Part shown: piece by piece, positions 1 through 4,883 of the stretch | How the letters are laid out: each line of letters opens with the position of its first letter | Numbering within the stretch: the first letter of the stretch is position 1 | Assembly: GCA_947626725.1 (NCBI GenBank) | Contig: CANQTI010000120.1 | Span: 1 to 5,893 of the forward strand | Direction of reading: 5' to 3' | Length of the DNA stretch: 5,893 nt | Source: an uncultured Eisenbergiella sp. | GTDB lineage: Bacteria; Bacillota; Clostridia; Lachnospirales; Lachnospiraceae | Position numbers and translations under genes: made by a program | Notes under the pieces: generated by a model | Database searches by the model: none | The model's input: only the letters and a program-made list of their open reading frames with translations | What the model was told of the DNA's origin: nothing

Positions 1-97
1 GTCCCGTCAGCGTGGGCACCAGCACCGTCGCGCCGAACATGGCCAGCGTGTGCTGGATTCCCAAAATGATCTTCTGACCAAAAGTTCTCTCCTGCAT
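1..97 (-). CDS. NCS2-family uracil/xanthine permease, N-terminal fragment
   Basis: Only the first 32 codons lie in the window; the gene continues past the left edge. The translation begins MQERTFGQKIILGIQHTLAM and continues FGATVLVPTLTG. This is the characteristic start of nucleobase:cation symporter-2 (UraA/PbuX type) permeases: a short cytoplasmic N-terminus, then the first membrane helix containing the QHxxAMFGAxVLVP signature. The start is supported by an AGGAGG ribosome binding site 7 nt upstream (plus-strand tcctcct near 105-111). It lies 137 nt downstream of codA in the same direction, so uracil is the most likely substrate: it would be the product of the adjacent deaminase, and the carrier could import or recapture it. 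UraA-type and xanthine/urate-type members cannot be separated from this fragment. The family call is firm; the substrate is inferred from context. Confidence 0.85.
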   Translation of the reverse strand, partial: MQERTFGQKIILGIQHTLAMFGATVLVPTLTG

Positions 98-234
98 TTG
101 TCTTCCTCCTCTTTGTAAGAAACTGAATATGGGAAACGCAGCCTGCGCTTTTTGCGGGCCGCGGATCTCCAACGGCATATTCCCCTTTGCAGCTGGGGAT
201 TCTCAAGGCCTGCCCTGCTGCCGCGGCAGCAGGC
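98..234 (-). other. codA to permease intergenic leader with two hairpins
   Basis: This 137-nt gap carries no gene. Read on the minus strand it has, directly after the codA stop, a 20-nt perfect palindrome (214-233). Next is a small TCCCC/GGGGA stem (181-185 with 195-199). Last is an imperfect 10-bp stem at 137-146 with 154-163, with one G-U pair and one C-A mismatch and an A-rich loop, located 40 nt before the permease start. None is followed by a U-run, so none is a clear intrinsic terminator. I see no convincing promoter; a weak TTGAGA/GAATAT pair (18-nt spacing) is possible but not supported. The stems could limit or tune read-through into the permease gene. Confidence 0.5.
214..233. repeat. 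20-nt perfect palindrome at the codA stop
   Basis: The sequence cctgctgccg followed by its exact reverse complement, centred between 223 and 224, ends one base from the codA stop codon (235-237). It contains a central CCGCGG. As RNA it could form a GC-rich hairpin at the end of the codA message, protecting the 3' end, or as DNA it could bind a dimeric protein. There is no T-tract after it in either direction. Confidence 0.6.
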
Positions 235-1470
235 TCAGAACAGCACCTGCGTTTTCGCGGGCTGCGTTTTTACCAGCATTCTGCCCTCGCGGCAGGAGAA
301 AAGCACCTCGCTTTTCCGGTTCAGGGCGTCATAAAAGTTCTCCGCGTTCAGAATGATGAAGCTGGCGGGATTGCCTTCCCGGATACCGTAGGAATCCCCC
401 AGGTGCAATGTCCGGGCCGCGTTATAAGTGATCAGCTTATAGGAATCCATGATCTCCTCATATCCCATCATCTGGCATACATGCAGGCCCATGAACACGC
501 AGTCCCGCATATTCCCGGTACCCAGCGGATACCAGGGATCGAAAATGTCGTCGTGCCCGAAGGACACGTTGCAGCCCGCGGCCAGCAGCTCCTTCACCCG
601 AGTCACGCCCCGGCGCTTCGGATAGGTATCCGTCCGGCCCTGCAAATGGGTGTTGACCAGCGGATTGGACACGAAATTGATCCGGCTCAGCTTCAAAAGG
701 CGCATCAGGCGATTTACATAAGCGTTGTTATAGGAATGCATGGCCGTGGTATGGCTGGCCGTCACCCGATCCGAAAGCCCCGTTTCCAGCGCGCGGCAGG
801 CCAGCGTCTCCAGGCCCCTGGAGGCCTCATCGTCGATCTCATCGCAGTGCACATCGACGAGTTTATCGTATTTTTCCGCCAGACTGCAGGCATAATTCAG
901 GGATTCCACACTGTACTCCCGGGTGAACTCATAGTGGGGAATGGCCCCTACGCAGTCCGCGCCCATCCGCACCGCCTCCTCCAGCAGCGCCTTTCCGTTG
1001 GGATAGCTTAAGATCCCCTCCTGCGGAAAAGCCACCACCTGAATGGTCACAAGATCCTTCAGTTCCTCCCGCAGCTCCAGCATCGCTTCCATGGCGGTCA
1101 GGGACGGATCTGTCACATCCACATGGGTACGTACAAACTGAACGCCGTTGGCCGCCTGCATGCGCACCACCCGGTTCACCCGCTCCTTCACATCCGCCGC
1201 GGAAAGCCGCTCCTTGCGTTTGCTCCAGAGCTCGATTCCCTCGAACAGCGTGCCGCTGCGATTCCAGTCGGGCTCTCCCGCCGTCAGGCAGGTATCCAGA
1301 TGCACATGAGACTCGATGAAGGGCGGCAGGATCATGCAGCCGCGCCCCTCGATCACTTCTTCTCCGGGCAGAGGCACCTGATGCTTGGCAATCCTCCCAA
1401 AAACCCCGTTTTCCACCCGAACATCCGTCGTATCGGGATCATTCTCCAGATGAATGTGTTTGATCAGCAT
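235..1470 (-). CDS. codA: cytosine deaminase CodA
   Basis: Amidohydrolase-superfamily enzyme of 411 residues that hydrolyses cytosine to uracil and ammonia in the cytoplasm (pyrimidine salvage). It aligns by eye along nearly its whole length with Escherichia coli CodA (about 427 residues), with matching blocks such as HVHLDT, NRSGTLFEGIE, FPQEGILSYPNGKALLEEA, HCDEIDDE, ASHTTAMHSYN, NPLVNTHLQGR and FGHDDIFDPWYPLGT. The key residues are all present at a constant offset of 6 from the E. coli numbering: metal ligands H55, H57, H208 and D307, plus substrate and catalytic residues Q150, E211, H240 and D308. The C-terminus is about 16 residues shorter than in E. coli, beyond the conserved TQPAKTQ. 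The start has a GGAG site 7-8 nt upstream. It lies 59 nt after codB and before an NCS2 permease in the same direction. An intrinsic terminator separates it from codB. Function is near certain by family. Confidence 0.97.
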   Translation of the reverse strand: MLIKHIHLENDPDTTDVRVENGVFGRIAKHQVPLPGEEVIEGRGCMILPPFIESHVHLDTCLTAGEPDWNRSGTLFEGIELWSKRKERLSAADVKERVNRVVRMQAANGVQFVRTHVDVTDPSLTAMEAMLELREELKDLVTIQVVAFPQEGILSYPNGKALLEEAVRMGADCVGAIPHYEFTREYSVESLNYACSLAEKYDKLVDVHCDEIDDEASRGLETLACRALETGLSDRVTASHTTAMHSYNNAYVNRLMRLLKLSRINFVSNPLVNTHLQGRTDTYPKRRGVTRVKELLAAGCNVSFGHDDIFDPWYPLGTGNMRDCVFMGLHVCQMMGYEEIMDSYKLITYNAARTLHLGDSYGIREGNPASFIILNAENFYDALNRKSEVLFSCREGRMLVKTQPAKTQVLF

Positions 1471-1496
1471 ATTCCCTCTCCTTGTTGTGTGATTTT

Positions 1497-1525
1497 AAAA
1501 AAGCGTACGGAAAACCGTACGCTTT
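1497..1525 (-). terminator. Intrinsic terminator between codB and codA
   Basis: An 11-bp perfect stem (1500-1510 with 1515-1525; arm AAAGCGTACGG on the minus strand) with a TTTT loop is followed on the minus strand by a run of six T (1502 to 1497). It starts a few bases after the codB stop codon and ends about 27 nt before the codA start. It has the full form of a Rho-independent terminator in the direction of the operon. On the plus strand the T-run is interrupted. It probably lets only part of the codB transcription continue into codA. Confidence 0.85.
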
Positions 1526-1529
1526 GCTT

Positions 1530-2774
1530 TTACTTTTTGCGGCTGAAAGCCTCTCCTGCCAGATAGCAGATACACGCCACAATCATGCCGTTGATGGAGG
1601 CGATGCCGACGGGGACCAGATTCGCCACCGCCGCGCCGAGGACGACGCCCGCCACAGCAAACCAGTTCACCTGCTGTCCGATCTCGTCCCAGCGCTCGTA
1701 CTCTTTCGCATGGCAAAAATAACCGAGCACCAGGATCGCTCCCACAGGAGGCAGTGTACAGTTCAGAATGTTCAGCCACCCTACAAAATTATCATACAGC
1801 CAGATGGCCGTCACCGTACCCAGCGCGCCCGAGATCAGGACCATAGGGCTCTTCTTGATCTTGGTGATATTGGAAAGGCCGAGCCCCGCGGAATACAGCG
1901 CATTGTCGTTCGTCGTCCAAATGTTCAGCCCCAGCACCAGGATCGCGAACACCGTCAGATTCAGCGCGATCATCACCTCAAAAATATCGTTGCCGCCCAC
2001 ATATACGCCGCTGACGGCCCCGAAACAGAACATCAGGCTGTTGCCCAGGAAAAACGCGATCACCGTCACGATAACCGCCTGTTTCGCGCTCTTCGCGAAC
2101 CGGGTGAAATTGGGCGTCGCCGTGCCGCCGCTGACGAAGGAACCGATCACCAGTCCCGCGCCCGCCACGACGCTCATGCCCTGATGCTCAGCGAACTTTT
2201 CCGCCAGGGACATATCGCCGTTTCGGACCGCGATGACCATCGCCGCAATGCCCAGCACCGCGATCAGCGGAACGGATATATAGCTGACGACGGTCATGGC
2301 CCGGATGCCGAAGAACGCGGAGGCGGTCATACAGACGCCCGCCGCAGCCACCAGCACATAGGGCACCCACGCCGAATCCGGCGCCACCAGCTTCGCCACC
2401 GGGATCGCGAACATCGCCACGCCCACGCCGAACCATCCGATCTGCGTGAAACTGATCAGAGCGGAAGGAAGATAGGAGCCCTTCGCCCCGAAGGAATGCT
2501 GTGCCAGCAAATCCAGGGAAAGCCCGGTCTTCGCGCCCACATAGCCCAGCGCCCCGGTATAGGCCCCCAGGATGACGCCGCCCAGAAGAAGCGCCTTCCA
2601 GAATCCCGCCAGATCCAGGGAAAGCCCCAGGGTCTGCCCCGTCCACATGCTGGCCGAAAAGAACGTGAAGCCCAGCATGATCATGAACATCGTCAGAAAA
2701 CTTCGTCTCGCACCGACGGGAACCGGTGACAGCGAATAGTCCGGATCCGTTTTTTTCATTTCCTGTCCACTCAT
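1530..2774 (-). CDS. codB: cytosine permease CodB (NCS1 family)
   Basis: Inner-membrane NCS1-family carrier of 414 residues that imports cytosine for CodA. It matches E. coli CodB (about 419 residues) over its length, with hallmark blocks FFSASMWTGQTLG (38-50), LGYVGAKTGL (76-85), QIGWFGVGVAMFAIPV (111-126), FFLGNSLMF (241-249), LGLNIWTTNDNALYSAGLG (281-299) and LYDNFVGWL (326-334). About twelve hydrophobic segments can be seen, as expected for the LeuT-like fold. The start at M1 is preferred over M6 because an AGGAGG site lies 7 nt upstream. It heads the leftward unit codB-codA-NCS2 permease and has a candidate promoter 34 to 62 nt upstream of its start codon. It ends directly at an intrinsic terminator. 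A 415-codon open frame on the opposite strand is a shadow of its GC-rich codons. Confidence 0.96.
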   Translation of the reverse strand: MSGQEMKKTDPDYSLSPVPVGARRSFLTMFMIMLGFTFFSASMWTGQTLGLSLDLAGFWKALLLGGVILGAYTGALGYVGAKTGLSLDLLAQHSFGAKGSYLPSALISFTQIGWFGVGVAMFAIPVAKLVAPDSAWVPYVLVAAAGVCMTASAFFGIRAMTVVSYISVPLIAVLGIAAMVIAVRNGDMSLAEKFAEHQGMSVVAGAGLVIGSFVSGGTATPNFTRFAKSAKQAVIVTVIAFFLGNSLMFCFGAVSGVYVGGNDIFEVMIALNLTVFAILVLGLNIWTTNDNALYSAGLGLSNITKIKKSPMVLISGALGTVTAIWLYDNFVGWLNILNCTLPPVGAILVLGYFCHAKEYERWDEIGQQVNWFAVAGVVLGAAVANLVPVGIASINGMIVACICYLAGEAFSRKK

Positions 2775-2807
2775 CTCAAGCCCTCCTGAAAAAAAACCAT
2801 TTCATTA

Positions 2808-2836
2808 AAAATACTACAGATTTCATCAGATAGCAA
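2808..2836 (-). promoter_or_regulatory. Candidate sigma-A promoter for codB
   Basis: On the minus strand a TTGCTA box (2836-2831) and a TATTTT box (2813-2808) are separated by 17 nt. They lie in the AT-rich stretch between the upstream terminator and the codB ribosome binding site. The boxes are imperfect, but spacing and location fit. I do not see a recognisable PyrR site or purine riboswitch between it and codB; the leader would be only about 25-30 nt. Confidence 0.4.
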
Positions 2837-2881
2837 CAGAAAATTTCGTCTTTCGGAATAATTTTTGTCCGCCCCCACAAA

Positions 2882-2928
2882 GCACAGGCCCGACAGACGG
2901 AAGTTCTTCCCGTCTGTCAGGCCTGTGC
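2882..2928 (-). terminator. Long hairpin terminator after the DUF6062-like gene
   Basis: A 19-bp stem (2882-2900 with 2910-2928) around a 9-nt loop; on the minus strand every position pairs, counting one G-U, whereas on the plus strand the same position is a C-A mismatch. It begins 24 nt after the stop of the leftward gene at 2953 and is followed on the minus strand by GC-TTTGTG, a short imperfect U-tract. The better pairing on the minus strand and its place between the stop codon and the codB promoter support a terminator for the upstream unit. Confidence 0.7.
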
Positions 2929-2952
2929 GCTGCAAAATCCGAGCAGCCAAAA

Positions 2953-3711
2953 TTATTTATTCATCTTATAGACCGGATCGGCCGGATATCCGCCCCTGAT
3001 CTTCTGCATTCCGCGCTGGATCGCGTCCTTCGAAGTTTTCCAGTCCGCATCCTTGTTCAGGTAATCAAACTTCTCGATAAGCCAGTCCACATCGGCCGAC
3101 ATGCGCTCCGTATTTTTGCGCATCACCTCAAAGATCATCGGATAAAAATCCGCTTTCTCCTTATCGTTGAGACGCGTATCGGAGCCGCTGCACAGCTCGC
3201 CGAAATGATGCAGGCAGAATCCCTTGCCATTTTTGATCTTCTCCACAAACGCGGGATCGTTCTTATAAAGATAGAAAAAAGTATCCAGATAACGCTCGTA
3301 TTCTTTTTTAAAGCGATCGCAGATATAACAGGTGCTTTCCTTTTCGCTCACCCACTGGCCGATGGCGTTGTTCGCCGCCGCCTTGCGAAGCCGGTCAGCC
3401 ATACTCACCTTGCCGGGCTTAAACTGTTTAAACTGCGCGTCCATTTCCTTCAGCAGCTTCTTATAATAAGTTTTCAGGATCCAGCCGTTCCCCAGCGTAT
3501 TGCCGTAATCAAACATTTTCTTCATGTGCGCGCGGCAGAAGCCCTCCCGGTCTGTATCCTCCCGGACGTCACTTTCCATATAGGAAGCGCAGGAGCCCAG
3601 CACAAAATCCATCAAATCCTGCTCCACATTGCGTTCGATGTAGCAGAATGGGCATTCGTCATTGGCGTTTACCGCATCGTTGAGCGGTATCGTATACAGT
3701 TTTTCTTTCAT
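2953..3711 (-). CDS. DUF6062-like protein with duplicated Cys/His motifs
   Basis: A 252-residue soluble protein of unknown function. The beginning (MKEKLYTIPLNDA, then ECPFC) and the GFCRAHM block resemble what I recall of the DUF6062 family of Clostridia; this is recognition by memory. No signal peptide or membrane segment is seen. It has two similar halves: C20-x2-C23 then F58-C59-x2-H62, and C128-x2-C131 then F165-C166-x2-H169, with 36 and 35 residues between the second Cys of each pair and the later Cys. This suggests two equivalent four-ligand metal sites, probably zinc. A Lys-rich middle (80-110) joins the halves. The start at 3711 is chosen over an upstream in-frame ATG at 3780 because AAGGTGAGG lies about 5 nt before it and the extension is low-complexity. 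It lies 125 nt downstream of the TetR gene in the same direction with no evident terminator or promoter between, so co-transcription is likely. It ends at the hairpin at 2882-2928. Confidence 0.85.
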   Translation of the reverse strand: MKEKLYTIPLNDAVNANDECPFCYIERNVEQDLMDFVLGSCASYMESDVREDTDREGFCRAHMKKMFDYGNTLGNGWILKTYYKKLLKEMDAQFKQFKPGKVSMADRLRKAAANNAIGQWVSEKESTCYICDRFKKEYERYLDTFFYLYKNDPAFVEKIKNGKGFCLHHFGELCSGSDTRLNDKEKADFYPMIFEVMRKNTERMSADVDWLIEKFDYLNKDADWKTSKDAIQRGMQKIRGGYPADPVYKMNK

Positions 3712-3836
3712 GGTTCCCTCACCTTCCGCCGCCGCAGCAGCTTTTTTATCAAACAGACATCTGCCGGGGCCTGCCCGCATCCGCCGCCCAGCCTGCGGTC
3801 ACGGATTCCGGCGTTTCGATGCCCGCCCATATCTTT
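3712..3836 (-). other. Gap between the tetR-type gene and the DUF6062-like gene
   Basis: This 125-nt GC-rich spacer shows no hairpin with a U-run and no pair of promoter boxes with proper spacing. Only the ribosome binding site of the leftward gene (plus-strand cctcacctt, about 3717-3725) can be supported. The spacer therefore allows, but does not prove, one shared transcript for the two genes. Confidence 0.4.
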
Positions 3837-4448
3837 TCAATCCGCCTTCCCCTTCCACGCGCGCTGCAGCATACCGATATAGCTTTCCACCTCGTCGTAC
3901 AGTTTTTCCGGCGTAAAATCATAGCGCAGAGTCATCTCTTCTGTCACCCCGCGAACCACATAGCGGACCAGGTGAATGAGATGTGCGGAATCCCCGATTC
4001 CGGCAAATACACTGTAATCCGGCTGCATAAAACAGGATTCCATCCACTCCCGATAATCCCGCCGCCTCTCTCCGGTGGCCTCCGCCGCTTCCGGACAATC
4101 CTCAGCCATTCCCCGGTTAATGAACTGCTGCATGCAGGGGTACAGTTTCATCACCTGCATCTTCGCCCGTTCTATCTGACGCACCAGTTCAAAAAAATCC
4201 GTCTCCGACCGCTTCACCTCATGGGAATATTCCAGCAGCATGAACCGTACACTGTAATCGAACAGAAACGCGTACAGCCCCAGCTTGCTTTCAAAATAAT
4301 GAAAAAGCAGTCCCTTGCTGATTCCGGCACGCCGAACGATATCATCCGTGCTGGCATGCCTGTAATCTTCCGCCGCGAACACGGCAAGCGCCGCATTGAT
4401 GATTCGGTTTTGCTTCTCCTGTTTCAGATCGAAAAATTTGTCGTTCAT
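3837..4448 (-). CDS. TetR/AcrR-family transcriptional regulator
   Basis: A 203-residue one-component regulator. The N-terminal DNA-binding domain is typical of TetR: helix 1 IINAALAVFAAEDYRHAST (16-34), DDIVRRAGISKG (35-46) as the helix-turn-helix, and LLFHYFESKLGLYAFLFD (47-64) as the recognition helix and the following helix. The rest (65-203) is an alpha-helical ligand-binding and dimerisation domain with no recognised subtype, so the ligand is unknown. The start at 4448 (MNDKFFDLKQ) is chosen because GAGGGG lies 7 nt upstream and a good promoter sits before it; a further upstream ATG at 4520 would fall inside or before that promoter. TetR regulators often control themselves and adjacent genes, so the likely targets are itself, the DUF6062-like gene downstream, or the divergent gene at 4884. 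This target assignment is inference. Confidence 0.93.
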   Translation of the reverse strand: MNDKFFDLKQEKQNRIINAALAVFAAEDYRHASTDDIVRRAGISKGLLFHYFESKLGLYAFLFDYSVRFMLLEYSHEVKRSETDFFELVRQIERAKMQVMKLYPCMQQFINRGMAEDCPEAAEATGERRRDYREWMESCFMQPDYSVFAGIGDSAHLIHLVRYVVRGVTEEMTLRYDFTPEKLYDEVESYIGMLQRAWKGKAD

Positions 4449-4482
4449 GATACAGCCCCTCGTATGACCTAACCACAGTTTT

Positions 4483-4511
4483 ATCATAACACAACCGTAT
4501 CCTCGCTTCAA
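4483..4511 (-). promoter_or_regulatory. Sigma-A-type promoter for the TetR gene
   Basis: On the minus strand TTGAAG (4511-4506) and TATGAT (4488-4483) are separated by exactly 17 nt, a good match to the vegetative consensus, and lie 35 nt upstream of the start codon. A TATGA/TCATA inverted pair (4463-4467 and 4484-4488), overlapping the -10 box, could be part of an autoregulatory operator, but the half-sites are short and 16 nt apart. The promoter is well supported by form; the operator is only a suggestion. Confidence 0.7.
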
Positions 4512-4553
4512 CCTTTTCATTTTCCCAATTTCCGCCCGGCGTTCCCGAAAATA

Positions 4554-4778
4554 TCAGAGGCCGTCCAGCCAAAGCCCCAGGCAGAAAGGGCCGCCGCCTG
4601 GGCCCATTCCTTTTCCGGACACGCTCTCGCTCGGAGAAAAGCGCAGTGGTCCTAGGCTCAGCAGCGTCCTGACGGACTTGCTTCACCAAGGACCAGCGCT
4701 TTTCTAACGGTCCGGGAAAATGGAATGGGCACAGGCGGCGGCCCTTTCTGCCTGGGGCTTTGGCTGGACGGCCTCTGA
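4554..4778. repeat. 225-nt near-perfect inverted repeat (MITE-like or dispersed palindromic element)
   Basis: The outer arms 4554-4600 and 4732-4778 are perfect reverse complements over 47 bp, beginning TCAGAGGCCGTCC. After one G/A mismatch (4601/4731) pairing continues for 9 bp, then TTTTCC and GGAC with single-base bulges at 4721 and 4714, ending at 4620/4710. After an uneven internal loop a second stem follows: 4635-4644 with 4696-4705 (10 bp), a 2-nt bulge, then 4647-4653 with 4689-4695 (7 bp). A 35-nt terminal loop (4654-4688) contains a small GTCC/GGAC stem. No target-site duplication is visible at the ends and no convincing ORF lies inside. It sits upstream of both divergent promoters, so neither predicted transcript would include it. 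Mobile-element identity is inference; the palindrome itself is read directly. Confidence 0.9.
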
Positions 4779-4814
4779 AGCACGCATTTTTAAAGAATTT
4801 TTATACATAGTCCC

Positions 4815-4843
4815 TTTTCAATTCCGCAAAATAGTATTAAAAT
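4815..4843 (+). promoter_or_regulatory. Candidate promoter for the membrane-anchored protein gene
   Basis: A TTTTCA box (4815-4820) and a TAAAAT box (4838-4843) with 17-nt spacing lie in an AT-rich stretch 40 nt before the start codon at 4884. The boxes are moderate matches. A second -10-like TATACA (4802-4807) has no partner at -35. Confidence 0.45.
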
Positions 4844-4883
4844 AGAGAGGGAGTAAATCTGAATACACCGATGGAGGGATATC

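Noticed and set aside
187..1011. 274-codon open frame on the plus strand opposite codA
   Set aside because: It lies antisense to a deaminase with all its catalytic residues, and I saw no ribosome binding site or family motif for it.
1482..2729. 415-codon open frame on the plus strand opposite codB
   Set aside because: Its translation is rich in His, Arg, Gln and Asp with no fold-like pattern, and the opposite strand codes an unmistakable CodB. It is a product of GC-rich codon use.
2775..2881. Purine, PRPP or PyrR-type leader before codB
   Set aside because: The space between the candidate promoter and the codB start is too short for a riboswitch, and I found no PyrR-like loop sequence or terminator/antiterminator pair.
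3712..3780. Upstream ATG extending the DUF6062-like protein by 23 residues
   Set aside because: The extension is a low-complexity Ala/Gly-rich stretch without a ribosome binding site, whereas the ATG at 3711 has AAGGTGAGG at proper spacing and starts the family-like sequence.
3205..3882. 225-codon plus-strand open frame opposite the DUF6062-like gene
   Set aside because: The minus strand has a coherent protein with paired Cys/His motifs and a good ribosome binding site; the plus frame has neither.
4449..4520. Upstream ATG extending the TetR regulator by 24 residues
   Set aside because: The extension would run through the TTGAAG/TATGAT promoter, and the ATG at 4448 has its own ribosome binding site and gives a typical TetR N-terminus.
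4554..4778. Long palindrome as a transcription terminator
   Set aside because: It lies upstream of both divergent promoters, and neither end is followed directly by a T-run, so there is no transcript for it to end.
4554..4778. Insertion sequence with transposase
   Set aside because: Only 225 nt long with no transposase-like ORF inside; at most a non-autonomous element.
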